From contig JBBELK010000303.1 in the NCBI GenBank assembly GCA_037783545.1, positions 434,001 to 498,000 of the forward strand: 64,000 nucleotides of DNA, read 5' to 3'. The stretch comes from Henricia sp. BOLD:AAB3569. Lineage: Eukaryota; Echinodermata; Asteroidea; Spinulosida; Echinasteridae. Both the position numbers and the translations under genes were made by a program. Positions 23,187 to 33,597 of the stretch are shown here, in pieces (within the stretch, counting starts at the first letter, position 1; the number at the start of each line of letters is the position of its first letter). The notes under the pieces were generated by a model. That model was not told the origin of the DNA, ran no database searches, and was given only the letters and a program-made list of their open reading frames with translations.

Positions 23187-23665
23187 AGATCCCGTGCTTA
23201 CCCAAATTTTTTCACCCTAAGCCGTGAATCTGCGTGCGACCTTCTGAGTCACGATCGATCAAAAAGCATAGGATGTCAAGTGATGTCACTGACTCCAGAT
23301 CCTCCCCTTCAGTACAGCATCATTTGCTTTGATGCTCCCGCAGAAATCGGTCTAATGCTGCAAATAAGTCTGCTCTTTTGCACTCCATATCCCTCCGTAT
23401 CCAACTCGTTTCCTAGTTTTGTCAGCCTGGTTGCTGCACTGATCATCTTCAAAAAGATACCAAAACGCTCTCGTGAAGAAGGGGAGGGCATGATTGAAGA
23501 AGAAATTTAGCATTGTATCGCAATTCCCGAGGGCAAGCCCGAAACGGATCTAAAAACAGCCGCAGCCTGCGCTGGAGCTTAGATATCCCATCATCGATAG
23601 GTGCACAATGTCCGCAAGATCCTGCTCCACGATGTAATCGTTCGAGAAAAACTGCCAGCTAGCAT

Positions 23666-24145
23666 TCATGACAGACCTCTTTCAATAATGAGTTGACTAC
23701 GGCGACTGAGCGATTGATGTCCACCATCTTGGTTTGGCACCTTGAGGAAAGAACAAATATGCATATTGGGAATTTTCTCCCTGATCAGTTGGGCAACAGC
23801 GCGAAAAACCCTTACCACGTCAAGTACACCCTGCGAAGGGTCGGTCAATCGGCTGAAATCATTTATGCCTCCGCGCAAAACAGCCACCTCCGGCTGAAAA
23901 GCCCTGCAAGATACCACCAGATGTCTACATAACGGGGCCATTGTTGTGCCTCCGTTGGCTAACATTTGCACGCTCAATGCCTTGGGCCAGCCGAATCCTT
24001 TGAACCCTCTGAACATTGAGTCGGACACAAGGAGAACATGGTGACGCTTAGCGTAAGCGATATCCATTCGGGGGGTGACAATACGTGGGAAGTAGCACTG
24101 GAAGGCCCAGAGCTCAAACCCCAGCCCTTGAAAAATTCGGGACAT
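23666..24145 (-). pseudogene. SGNH/GDSL-hydrolase-like domain inside the DIRS-like element
   Basis: The 159-residue minus-strand frame contains HHVLLVSDSMFRGF (GDS-like block I, here SDS), then NGGTT and PEVAVLRGGINDFSRL (block III/IV-like G-x-ND). These fit the fold of SGNH hydrolases, esterase-type enzymes. I recall such an extra hydrolase frame being reported in some Ngaro-type tyrosine-recombinase retrotransposons. The frame sits between the RT and recombinase remnants on the same strand. The block V D-x-x-H was not located, so activity cannot be claimed. It may be partial or decayed. Confidence 0.5.
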
Positions 24146-24781
24146 ATCCCGTAGAAGACGGGTATTCTAAAAACCCCTGCTTGACCTGCCTCTGACAGGC
24201 GAAAGGAAGAACTTGAGTGGAGACCCGTTCCTGCGCGCCGGGACATTTGACGAAAGTGCCATCAAATCAAAGGTGAAAACCTGTGGGACTACCAGATGGG
24301 ACCTAGGTCAACTTGAGCGAAAAATTTGCCTCCAAGGAGAGGGCAAAGCAAAAATTTAAACTTCAACATTTTTTAAAGCGGTTTAGACCTAGCTCGGAGG
24401 CCAGTCCAAGCATCCACCACATTTCTGGAATCTCCAACCACATCCACCATCAAGTTCCATAGCGAATCAAAGACTGAGAGCCACACAAAATATAGATCAA
24501 GGGCCTCCTTGCGACACATACCCGTGTGTCCCAAAATGTCTGCAGACCAGTAATCTCATAAACTTACACTACCGTCTGGTAAGACTAGGGTACCGCCCTA
24601 TTTATAGCCAGATGCGTCTGCCGACAGTGCAATGCGATAGCAAGGTGGCGGCCTTGACTTCAAGGGATCAGCTGCGAGAAGCTATCGACAAACCTCCAAA
24701 ATAGAATCTCCTCCCGCACTTGTGGTGACGGAGGCGTAGGCAAGAGATCATCAAGTGTAGATATGAAGGAGGAGCATTCCC

Positions 24782-25681
24782 TCAGAAACAAAGATGCAGC
24801 CGGAAACACCAGAGCAAAACTTTGACTTTTGCCCACAAAACGTTGCATCTGCTTTTAAAGCGTTTTATCCTCCCGCAAAATTGTCTCTCGTACCTCAGCG
24901 AATGATACCTTTTTATGCTCAGGAATCGGAAATGATAGGGTTTGGAGCAGATGCCGAACCCGAGATGCACCATGCTGTTCGATGGCTGCCGATGACTTTT
25001 CTTTAAGTTGCTGAACAAGCCGAGCTTTAACTGTATGTAGCGTACGACGTAAACGGCCCTTAGAGCTCTGATGTAGGAACCGTCCCCATGCATGTCCTGT
25101 TCACACCGCAATAAAACAAACACGAGTGAAGTGTTTTAAACCTTCGTATACTTTGGCCCTCCATCGCTGGGATGGCACTTGCCAATGAAACGGTCGTCTA
25201 TCCATATTTCTGTATGTATACCTCTGTTCTTAAGCCATGCAGGAAGACAAAAGCCAATGGATGAGTAAACTTATGCACTGTTTTTTTAAATTTTTTAAAC
25301 CAAACCCACTCGAAGCCGGAAAAGGTTCTGGACTCCTTGGTCAAGAAGATTTGCTTGTATCCCTGACTGTTGTCGGTACTTGAGAAAATATCGCCTTTGG
25401 TTATGGGTCTGACAACATTGCCTAAAGGTACCAAACTGAAGGGTGTGTCCTTGCGCCAAAGATTAGGTCCCTTCATTGATATAGAAGCAGACTGTCAAGG
25501 CAGTCACACATTTCGGCGGCTGTACTTCCTTGACCCTACCCACAACGTATATAGAGCCCTCTATCCACCGCCTGGTGATTGTGTCTATGAAAAGGGCGAC
25601 ATAATCTTGACAAATGAGCGCATTTAAAATACCTTTCGGTGGGCAATTATAAACAGCAATTCCTGCCCCTGTATCTGCCAT
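24782..25681 (-). pseudogene. Reverse transcriptase of the DIRS/Ngaro-like element, frameshifted
   Basis: Three minus-strand frames in succession carry RT pieces. 25463-25681 has PPKCVTALTVCFYINEGT. 25198-25476 continues NLWRKDTPFSLVPLGNV and GDIFSSTDNSQGYKQI, which matches the motif A region (F-S-x-D-x-x-x-G-Y-x-Q-I), then LTKESRTFSGFEW. 24782-25123 has a downstream NLKKSHRQPSNSMVHLGFGI block like the post-palm K-S-x-x-x-P-x-x-x-x-x-x-LG motif. The YxDD motif itself is lost between the frames. Multiple frameshifts make it non-functional. RT followed by hydrolase-like and tyrosine recombinase parts supports a DIRS-order element. Confidence 0.6.
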
Positions 25682-26189
25682 GAAACGACTGGAAAAAAAT
25701 TATACAGACTAATTCCATGATGAAGCCAACCATGAACTTCGTCCCTATTGGGTGACTCTGCTAAGATATCGTCCCAAAGCACCAGGATCATTGCTTAATG
25801 TGCCGGCTACAAAATAGTTGGATCTCTGAATCCGAGCGCCTATAAATCTACCTGTAGTCTACCAGAGAGAACTTCAGGCGGGGTGGGTGTAAAGGGGACT
25901 GGCAAGCCACTTGGTTTGCCATTGAAAATTACCCACTGGGAGGTGCCTCGTTTCCGCTTCGCTGCGTGCGTAGCGATGGGATCAAAGATTGATCAAAATC
26001 TCTCACACAGATGACTCTCCAGCATTTTCAAATACCACTGGTACTCAATGGTACTGGTTGGTTTTTTTTTTATTTTTTTATTTTTAGCAAAACTTTGCGA
26101 ACGGGGTACTTGAACTTTGGGATTCACAAAATGGCACAAAGAGGTGCCCCTGGACCACATTAAAATCAGCGTGCTAGCGAAGGCCCATC

Positions 26190-27305
26190 AACATGGCATA
26201 CAGAGGCCCGCCCTCTGCCGGGTACAGAGTACATATATGCGAAATAGAAGTACACTGTACCCCAAACATGGCATTCAGAGGCCCGTCCTCTGCCAAATAC
26301 AGAGTATGCGAAATAGAAGCACATTGTACCACAAACATGGCATTCAGAGGCCCATCCTCTGCCAAGTATAGCGCGCATATGTGCAAAATAGAAGTACATT
26401 GTACCACAAACACGGCATTCAGAGGCCCGTCCTCTGCCAAGTACATTGCACCATAAACATAGCACTCAGAGGCCCGTCCTCTGCCAAGTACATTTGTACC
26501 ATAAACATAGCATTCAGAGGCCCGTCCTCTGCCAAGTACATTGCACCATAAACATAGCATTCAGAGGCCCGTCCTCTGCCAAGTACATTTGTACCACAAA
26601 CATAGCATTCAGAGGCCCGTCCTCTGCCAAGTACATTGCACCATAAACATAGCGTTCAGAGGCCCGTCCTCTGGCAAGTACATTTGTACCTTAAACATAG
26701 CATTCAGAGGCCCGTCCTCTGCCAAGTACATTGCACTATAAACATAGCACTCAGAGGCCCGTCCTCTGCCAAGTATATTTGTACCACAAACATAGCATTC
26801 AGAGGCCCGTCCTCTGCCAAGTACATTGCACCATAAACATAGCATTCAGAGGCCCGTCCTCTGGCAAGTACATTTGTACCTTAAACATAGCATTCAGAGG
26901 CCCGTCCTCTGCCAAGTACATTGCACTATAAACATAGCACTCAGAGGCCCGTCCTCTGCCAAGTACATTTGTACCACAAACATAGCATTCAGAGGCCCGT
27001 CCTCTGCCAAGTACATTGCACCATAAACATAGCGTTTAGAGGCCCGTCCTCTGGCAAGTACATTTGTACCTTAAACATAGCATTCAGAGGCCCGTCCTCT
27101 GCCAAGTATATTGCACTATAAACATAGCACTCAGAGGCCCGTCCTCTGCCAAGTACATTGCACCATAAACATAGCATTCAGAGGCCCGTCCTCTGCCAAG
27201 TACATTTGTACCATAAACATAGCATTTAGAGGCCCGTCCTCTGGCAAGTACATTGCACCATAAACATAGCATTCAGAGGCCCGTCCTCTGCCAAGTACAT
27301 TTGCA
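26190..27305 (+). repeat. 47/48-bp minisatellite with hairpin units and 95/190-bp higher-order structure
   Basis: The unit reads AACATAGCATTCAGAGGCCC-GTCCTCTGCCAAGTACATT and alternates between a TTGCACCATAA ending (47 bp) and a TTTGTACCACAA ending (48 bp), so the true period is 95 bp. Between about 26640 and 27020 blocks repeat every 190 bp with shared variants (TCTGGCAAG, CTTAAACATAG). Each unit contains CAGAGG-CCCGT-CCTCTG, a perfect 6-bp stem. The first four units are longer (65-75 bp). Reading frames here are by-products of the repeat. Confidence 0.95.
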
Positions 27306-27624
27306 CCATGAACTGGCGCGCATCTGCTCGCTGAGCTCCGTGACCCTACGCTCAGCGCAGGAAAATGACACGGAAAACAGCGCCTCACTGCGAACTTTTG
27401 TGAGTACATAAAAAAAGTACGTCTATGTTTCTCCCCAACTCGCTATGCATTTCAAAGTACAGAGTATTACCTTTAGTTTGGTTATTATTTCATAAAATAT
27501 ATGATGCACGGGGAAAAGGGGCTTTTTTTCACTCAAAGAACGGGTGTTGAACCTCAAAATCGGCAAAGTCAATGGAGGTCAACACGATTACTGATCATTT
27601 TCCAGTGGGTTGTCTCACTGAATT
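27306..27624 (+). repeat. Dispersed ~310-bp repeat, copy 2
   Basis: It matches 7836-8144 in the same orientation, including GCGCGCATCTGCTC, GATGCACGGGGAAAAGGGGC and GTGGGTTGTCTCACTGAATT. It abuts the last minisatellite unit, and diverged minisatellite-like units (27830-27930) follow it, so it appears to have landed within or at the edge of the array. Confidence 0.85.
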
Positions 27625-29200
27625 GAACGGCACGGTCGTTCTCTGTGACACACAGATTCAACTCGCACTTATGAATAAACTACATAAAATTCCCGTCCCA
27701 CTCATATATGAAACATTTTGATTGGACAAGGGGAAAAGGGGCTTTTTGCTTCAAATCATAGAATGTCTCTCATCTAAGACCGTGACCCGATTGTAATACG
27801 CAAAATATGGTTACATTGCACATGTACCATAAGCCTGGCATTCAGAGGCACGCCCTCAGCCTGGTACCGAGTACACATGCAAATCAAGGGTACATTCATA
27901 CAGAGGCCCGCCCTCTGTGTATCGCACCTGCAATATAAATGCTCATCAAAGTTGCACTGCCCTTTTTTTTTATTTTTTTTTTATTTTTTTTATTTTTTTT
28001 TACTGAAATAATAATTTGTAATTGGTTGTCTGGAGAGGACATTTTGTTAAACACAGAATATCACAATATAATGGCCAGACTAAATGTTGAAATGGTAATG
28101 CCATGCACTGTCCTGTTAGAAGGAATGGTACTGTTAATTTTACAAACCTAACAACGAAATATTTCAATCATGGTTGACATGTTATATTACAATTGAATGC
28201 TGTCCTGGAGAGGACAAATGTTTAACGGATTTTCCACAACCCTGAATATGATCTTGATAAGATTTACTCAAATCTCTTCCACGATCAAATTGTCATATTT
28301 ACTCCATCAAATGTGTCATGTGATGATACAAACATCTTTGTGAGTACATATCTCCAAACTATTCCATTGTGTGGAATACCTTGACCTGGAGAGGACATTA
28401 CCATATTTTGTTTGTTTGTTTGTTTTTTGTTTTTTTGTTGACCGAATTACACCAACCCAAGTTTCACAATATTGTTGAAAACTATATATCCATGATTGAT
28501 CACCAAATGATCACCACAATAATGCATCATCAACAAATGATTGCACTTAAACTAATGCAAAACTTGAAATGAGACTCCAAAATGGTGTTAAAAGTGCATG
28601 TAAATAGAGAAATTAAAAACGAATAACTCGTAGAATTATGTAAAAATAGTTCTGTAGCTTGTCCTTCATATTACCCGTCATATAAAATCACTCATAACAT
28701 GTATATGCACTGATAAAGTTATCCAGGATGGGTTAAACTGTAATCTACTCAAATGACCACCCACTGTGAAATAGCCCACATGTACTCAGGGACCAGTCCT
28801 GGTCCATAGAAATACGATCTAGGGCTTGATACTCGGAAGCCCAACCCGTGCTTCGTAAATTGCCTAACAAAAGATGCGCTTAAACTGCGCGTTTGGGGGC
28901 CCGTCCTCCACTTCATACATTTAGTAAGCAAGAGTCCATTCACTTGCCACTTAGGGCCTGTTCCATTACCTATGAGGGCGCTAACACAGGTACCTTGAAA
29001 CAAAAGGCCAGAACCAGATTTCCCAAATGCTAGGCTGACTCCTTTTTTATTGTTATATTGCGCTCGCTATACATGCTCGAGCAATAACAAAACAAGAATT
29101 GTGAGGGCACTTTCCGAACTACGAATCTTGAAAGAGGCCCGCCCTCTATCATCTAACGAACCTGCCAAACTGGTATTTTAATTCCCATGATTCAAGGGCG
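27625..29200 (+). repeat. Diverged relatives of the minisatellite hairpin and CTGGAGAGGACA motifs
   Basis: Isolated units with GAGGCCCGCCCTCT or GAGGCACGCCCTCAG-like hairpins occur at about 27845, 27905 and 29135. CTGGAGAGGACA occurs at about 28031, 28205 and 28386, spaced about 175-180 bp. The rest is AT-rich with poly-T runs (27960-28010). No gene can be supported. Confidence 0.5.
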
Positions 29201-29204
29201 TGCC

Positions 29205-30400
29205 CCGTTTATAAACATGCTAGCATTGCACCCTGAGCCTTGTTTACCCGTTGGAGCATTCGCTCCAGATCTCGGCGTTGTCCTCCATATAGATCCATAG
29301 GACGCCAAGGTGAACAAATTCTCCCTCCAGCGGTCTTCCAGACCTTGCAATTGGTCGATGTCTTGCCAACCATCCTTGGCATCCGCCGTTTCCTATAGGG
29401 AGCACGAAAAAAGCAACAAAGAAAGTTGAAATTTCGGAAACTGTTTGTGTAAACGCCTATTATCGAAAACATTTCACCTGCCCATGCCTTCTCCGACCCA
29501 CGCTGTACCTTGGCCGCCTGGCTCCATGAAAAGGCGGAGAAAAGCACTGTTTCGGAGACGCGTGTGTTAAACTGCCCTTAGCCTTTTTTGTTTGGTTTTT
29601 TTTTATTTTTTATTGTTATAATGCGTACTTGTGCATGGTGGGCTTAGTAGCCCAAACTTAATTAAAGAGTCGTATGCATTTGTATACGTACAAAATATTT
29701 GGCTGTATACCTGTATACCTGTCGAATGACGGAGCCCCCGTCGCCACACGGGTGATACCTATAAAATACGAGCCTGAGACTACTAGGCCTAATTCGCCAT
29801 ATTTATGGGCCTGACAGATGTTTTACCAAAACTGAATAATATCTTATGACATATAGAGCATTGAAGCAATTCGTACCTCAACTAAGGCGTAAATCATGTC
29901 CATCTTCAGCACATTCAGCAAACGAGTACATGTAGTTGGAAACTTGTCCGGTACATAAAACACGACGAGGCAGCATAACCCGCACACAGCATATTGGCAC
30001 TATAGCCTATAATACACACGCAAGCCCAATGAGGGGTGCATTGCTTAAGGCACGCGAAAATTCAAAGGGAATTACTGGAGCGCGCTCTACCATTGTTGAG
30101 AAAGAGCCAATTTGACTATGTACGTACGTGTAGGCTTACCCAACGTAGTGCCAACCATGCGTGCGGTAACGGCGATTGCTTGAAGCTGCGTAATGATACT
30201 GGTGCGCGGTGCTGCCCACACCTCGCAAATGTTTAAATGCGTCTAAATTACTCTGGTTACCTGATTTCGCCTTACAAAACATCCCAAACTCGACGCTAGG
30301 TAACACACTGCTGCACTTTCATTTTCCTCGAAATATATCAGCTAATGGATGATAATTCAAAACCATTGATTATCCCGAGCGATCACACACACGTCCACCC
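29205..30400. other. Unassigned stretch
   Basis: No repeat or gene is firmly recognised. A minus-strand segment 29248-29392 has a polypyrimidine tract and AG upstream and a GGTAAAC donor-like end, so it could be an orphan exon. Its translation resembles nothing I know. Confidence 0.35.
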
Positions 30401-30408
30401 GACGGGTT

Positions 30409-30472
30409 GGTATACTCGAGACTGCGTAGATTCCTACGCAGCCCTCAACGTCGGCGGTTGTGCAAATAGTAT
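30409..30472 (+). repeat. Detached 3'-end copy of the CTATTTGCACAAC element
   Basis: It is identical to 21682-21745 over about 64 bases, including the CTGCGTAG-ATTC-CTACGCAG stem-loop and the GTTGTGCAAATAG end. The sequence to its left differs, so it is a 5'-truncated or differently filled family member. Confidence 0.85.
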
Positions 30473-31240
30473 AGTATGCGTACTACACAGACATTTAAAC
30501 CACACGTGCACACATACGTACGTATACAGCCAGACATACACATGTACATAGATGCATTAAAACTTGGCAGTTTGTAAAGCGGAAATGGTCGTCCGAATTA
30601 AATTTCTATTTTAGACATGCTTACTGTTAGCATGGGTGCTGTTAGTGTATTGATAAATTGTTCAACTTTATATAACGAGTCGCCCCAAGGTTGCTGAACC
30701 CTTTGCTTCGACGCGTAACAAATACTTCAGTGGACACTCGGTGTGTTGAAAAACTCACACACTAGTAGTACAGTACACCTGCATGCGCTTGTATGAATAG
30801 GGCAAAATGCAAACAAACTTCACTTGAACACGAAACTTTTATACTCAGTTTGGACGAGGTTTCTTTGTTTCTGTTGTATATGTTTGTTTATATATTTCAC
30901 TGTAGAGAATTTTTTTTTTAAAATTCGGTTAATTTTCTCCTGCTCATGTTTTATTGCTTGTGGCAAAGTTTTACTTACGAGTTTAGTATTTTGTTTACAC
31001 TCTGCCTTTTTAAATAACAAAAACTCAACATGGAATGACTAGTTAATGGCTTGTAATTTCTGTGATAAGTTTCAAATGATACCTTTTATATTATTTAAGT
31101 TTTTTTTGTGGGTATACGCAGACAAGAGTTTCACAACAAGCCTTTTAATTCTTTCTTTTCAGCACTTGTGGCAAAAAAGGAAAAACAATTTGTTTATTCC
31201 CTCATGGATAGACCAACAGCCGGGAAACCTACTGTACCGT

Positions 31241-31319
31241 CGTTGAATGAAAATGCTCGCTAAATTTTATCAGAGCCTCAATTGAGGCACTGAGAAATTC
31301 AGCAAGTATTTTCATTTGA
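31241..31319. repeat. Imperfect palindrome, ~35-bp arms
   Basis: AATGAAAATGCT...CAGAGCCTCAAT is mirrored by ATTGAGGCACTG...AGTATTTTCATT. It may form a hairpin. There is no gene context. Confidence 0.55.
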
Positions 31320-31922
31320 GGTAAGTTTATAATTACATACTCTAATGTACTTTAGTTGTTTATTTGTCTATGGTAGGAGAGCCTTATCTCCCGACCGTCC
31401 ATAGTAGAAAGAATAAACAATTTACGAACACGGAAGCATCGTTTGCTTAATTTATCTTCACTGTTACAGTAGTGCATGCAGCATATGTGTAACGTACAGC
31501 ATGCAGTGGAGCAGCAACACACAGCATGCGGTGCAGATATAGGGATGAGTCATGAGTCACGCGTGCATAGGTCATTGACCTGTAACCGCAGGCCGGCTGC
31601 CACAGCAACAGCCAATGAGAGCCTTTGTTGGAGGCTCATCAGAATACAATATGCCTCAGTGGAATTGCACAAAAGACATGAGCGTTTTGACGCTTACAGC
31701 CATAATGAATTTTAGACGTAACACCATAACAAAATATGATATTATACGGTTATTATCTAACAAAATATTATAACTTTTACATTAAATGATAGGTAATTAA
31801 ATGGTCTGTCTGCTGATATGAAACGTTTTGTGTGATTGTAATTTAAAAATCTGTTAGACAAGCGTTTATTGCACTGTTTGACAGTTCTACCATCCTGATA
31901 TAGTGCGCAAACATATTGGAGC

Positions 31923-31929
31923 ATAAATA
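31923..31929 (+). promoter_or_regulatory. TATA box of the U6 gene
   Basis: ATAAATA lies 24-30 bases before the U6 start, the position of the TATA element in vertebrate-type (type 3) pol III promoters. A proximal sequence element would be expected near 31885-31905, but I cannot define it without a species-matched consensus. Confidence 0.7.
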
Positions 31930-31952
31930 GCCCTCACTCTAAGAGGTTAGTC

Positions 31953-31967
31953 GTGCTAGCTTCGGCT

Positions 31968-32009
<42 letters not shown>

Positions 32010-32059
32010 GGCCCCTGCGCAAGGATGACACGCAAAATCGTGAAGCGTTCCATATTTTT
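31953..32059 (+). ncRNA. U6: U6 spliceosomal snRNA
   Basis: The 107-nt sequence matches animal U6 end to end. It starts GTGCT, has the ACAGAGA box (31993-31999) that binds the 5' splice site, the catalytic AGC triad (32005-32007), the GCATGGCCCCTGCGCAAGGA region that pairs with U4, and the 3' stem ending in GTTCCATATTTTT. The T5 run is the pol III terminator. Compared with the human gene, two changes in the 5' stem (A6 and T15) can pair with each other, and one T is replaced by A in CGCAAAATCG. All key blocks are intact and a TATA box is correctly placed, so this is likely a functional gene and not a processed copy. It is single in this window. Confidence 0.95.
32055..32059 (+). terminator. 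Pol III T-run terminator of U6
   Basis: TTTTT directly follows the CATA at the U6 3' end, as in other U6 genes. Confidence 0.85.
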
Positions 32060-32099
32060 AAATTAATTAATCCATTAATTAACTTTTTAAGATCTTACT

Positions 32100-32670
32100 T
32101 TTTGCGTAAGGGGTCGAAAAGACACCTTCTTAACGTCCGGAAATTATATTTGCCCAAAAATACAGTTGTCGAAGTCATTTTGTGATCCTCTGTCAGCCAA
32201 GAAATGTTCTTTATTATGACCGTTGAGGGCGCTATTCCTATTACGTAATTCCCAAAGATCTTAAAAATATCGTTTGGGGTTGAAAAGATACTCTTTTAAC
32301 GTCAAGACAATGAAACTTGTTCAGAATTAAAGTTGTCGAAGTCTTTTTGTGGTCCTTGGTAAGCCAGGAAATATTCTTTTTAGTTACCGTTGAGGGCGCT
32401 ATTTCCATTACGTAATTCTAAAAAAACGTGGGGATATCGTTTAAGGACGAAAAGACACTCTTTTCAACTTCTATAAATGACACTTCTCAGAAAAGAACCT
32501 GGCGATGTCATTCTAAAGATTGCTTCCCAAAAGGCAGGAAATATTCTTCATTGTCACCGTTGAGGGCGCCGTTTCTCATGACGTGTATGCGTCTCAAAAA
32601 TTAAGCGTATTGATGTAGTCTTCCACGAGGAAGGAAATAGTATTTGTTGCCATCGTTGGAGGCGCTATTT
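32100..32670 (+). repeat. ~170-bp tandem repeat directly downstream of U6
   Basis: Three to four diverged units share CGAAAAGACAC-TCTT, GAAATATTCTT and CCGTTGAGGGCGCTATT-x-C plus ATTACGTAATT. The GTTGAGGGCGC block recurs at about 32222, 32389, 32562 and (degenerate) 32654. No reading frame spans the units. Confidence 0.8.
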
Positions 32671-32878
32671 CACCACTTAAATCCTCAATCCGTCTTGAAT
32701 ACCTTTTTGGAAAAAACGAGTCTTTGAACCTTCCTGAAAATGTCCCAAAAATAAGTTGTTGGGGTTGATTCCATCCTTGCAGCACAAAACCAATAGAAAG
32801 TCAAACGGTCCTATTTTAAAAAAAATATCCATACTAATCCATTTTAATTATCAAACGTAATGACAAGATACCAAAAAT

Positions 32879-33597
32879 GGGTCGGAGTCGGGCTGAGGTC
32901 AGAGGAACTGGGGTGGGGGTCGTGCTGGATTCAGGGTCGGGCGGCGTCGGGGTCGTGGATGGGGCCAGGGTCAGGCTGGGGACATGCCTGGCTGGGATTG
33001 GGGTCGGGGTCGAGGTCGGGCTCGGGCTGGTGTCGGGGTCGGGAATGGGGCCAGGGTCAGGCTATGGACATGCCGAGCTGGGGTTAGAGTGGGTCTGGGG
33101 TCGGGGTCTGGCCGGAGTCGGGGTCAGGCCAGGGTCAGGCCGGGGTCGGAATCGGGCCTAGGTCGGGCTCGGGCTGGGGTCGGGCCGAGGCCAGGGCAAG
33201 GGTCGGTGTTGGGCCGAGGCCAGGGCAAGGGTCGGTGTTGGGCCGGGGTCAGGATCAAGCCGGGGCTGGGGTTGGGTCGGGGTCGGGGTGGGGCTGGGGT
33301 CGAGGTAGTGCTAGGGTCGGGGACGGGGCCAGCGTCAGGCTGGAGTCATGCCGTGGTTGAGGTCACCGGGGTTGGGGTCGGGGTCAGGCTGGAGTCGGGG
33401 TCGGGCTGGGGTCGGAGTCGGGCTGGGGTTGGGGTCTGGCCGGGGCCAGGGCAAGGGTCGGTGTTGGGCCGGGGTCAGGGTCAAGCCGGGGTTGGGGTTG
33501 GGCCGGGGTCGGAGGGGGGTTAAAATCGGGCTGGGGTCGGGGTGGGGCTGGGGTCGGGGTAGTGCTAGGGTCGGGGACGGGGCCAGCGTCAGGTTGT
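32879..33597 (+). repeat. G-rich GGGTCGGGGTC-type minisatellite (left part)
   Basis: Variable 6-bp-based words such as GGGTCG, GGGCTG and GGGTCAGGCTGG run for over 700 bp, with longer higher-order copies (for example GGCCAGGGCAAGGGTCGGTG at about 33191, 33217 and 33445). It has strong G-over-C strand asymmetry and high G-quadruplex potential. The long open frames rich in Gly, Val, Arg and Ser are repeat artefacts. The array resumes at 34923 beyond a LINE insertion. Confidence 0.95.

Larger units (their letters stand above)
22030..26050 (-). mobile_element. Decayed DIRS/Ngaro-like tyrosine-recombinase retrotransposon
   Basis: On the minus strand the order is RT (25.7-24.8 kb), SGNH-like domain (24.1-23.7 kb) and tyrosine recombinase end (22.3-22.1 kb). 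A MITE is inserted at 23024-23186. The outer limits are approximate: I could not identify the split direct repeats expected at Ngaro ends. No gag-like frame is recognisable to the right. Confidence 0.55.

Noticed and set aside
26166..27409. Set of 60-130-codon frames repeated every 95 bp, and a CRISPR-like look of regular repeats
   Set aside because: There are no variable spacers: the whole 47/48-bp unit repeats. This is a eukaryotic minisatellite, not a CRISPR array or a repeat protein.
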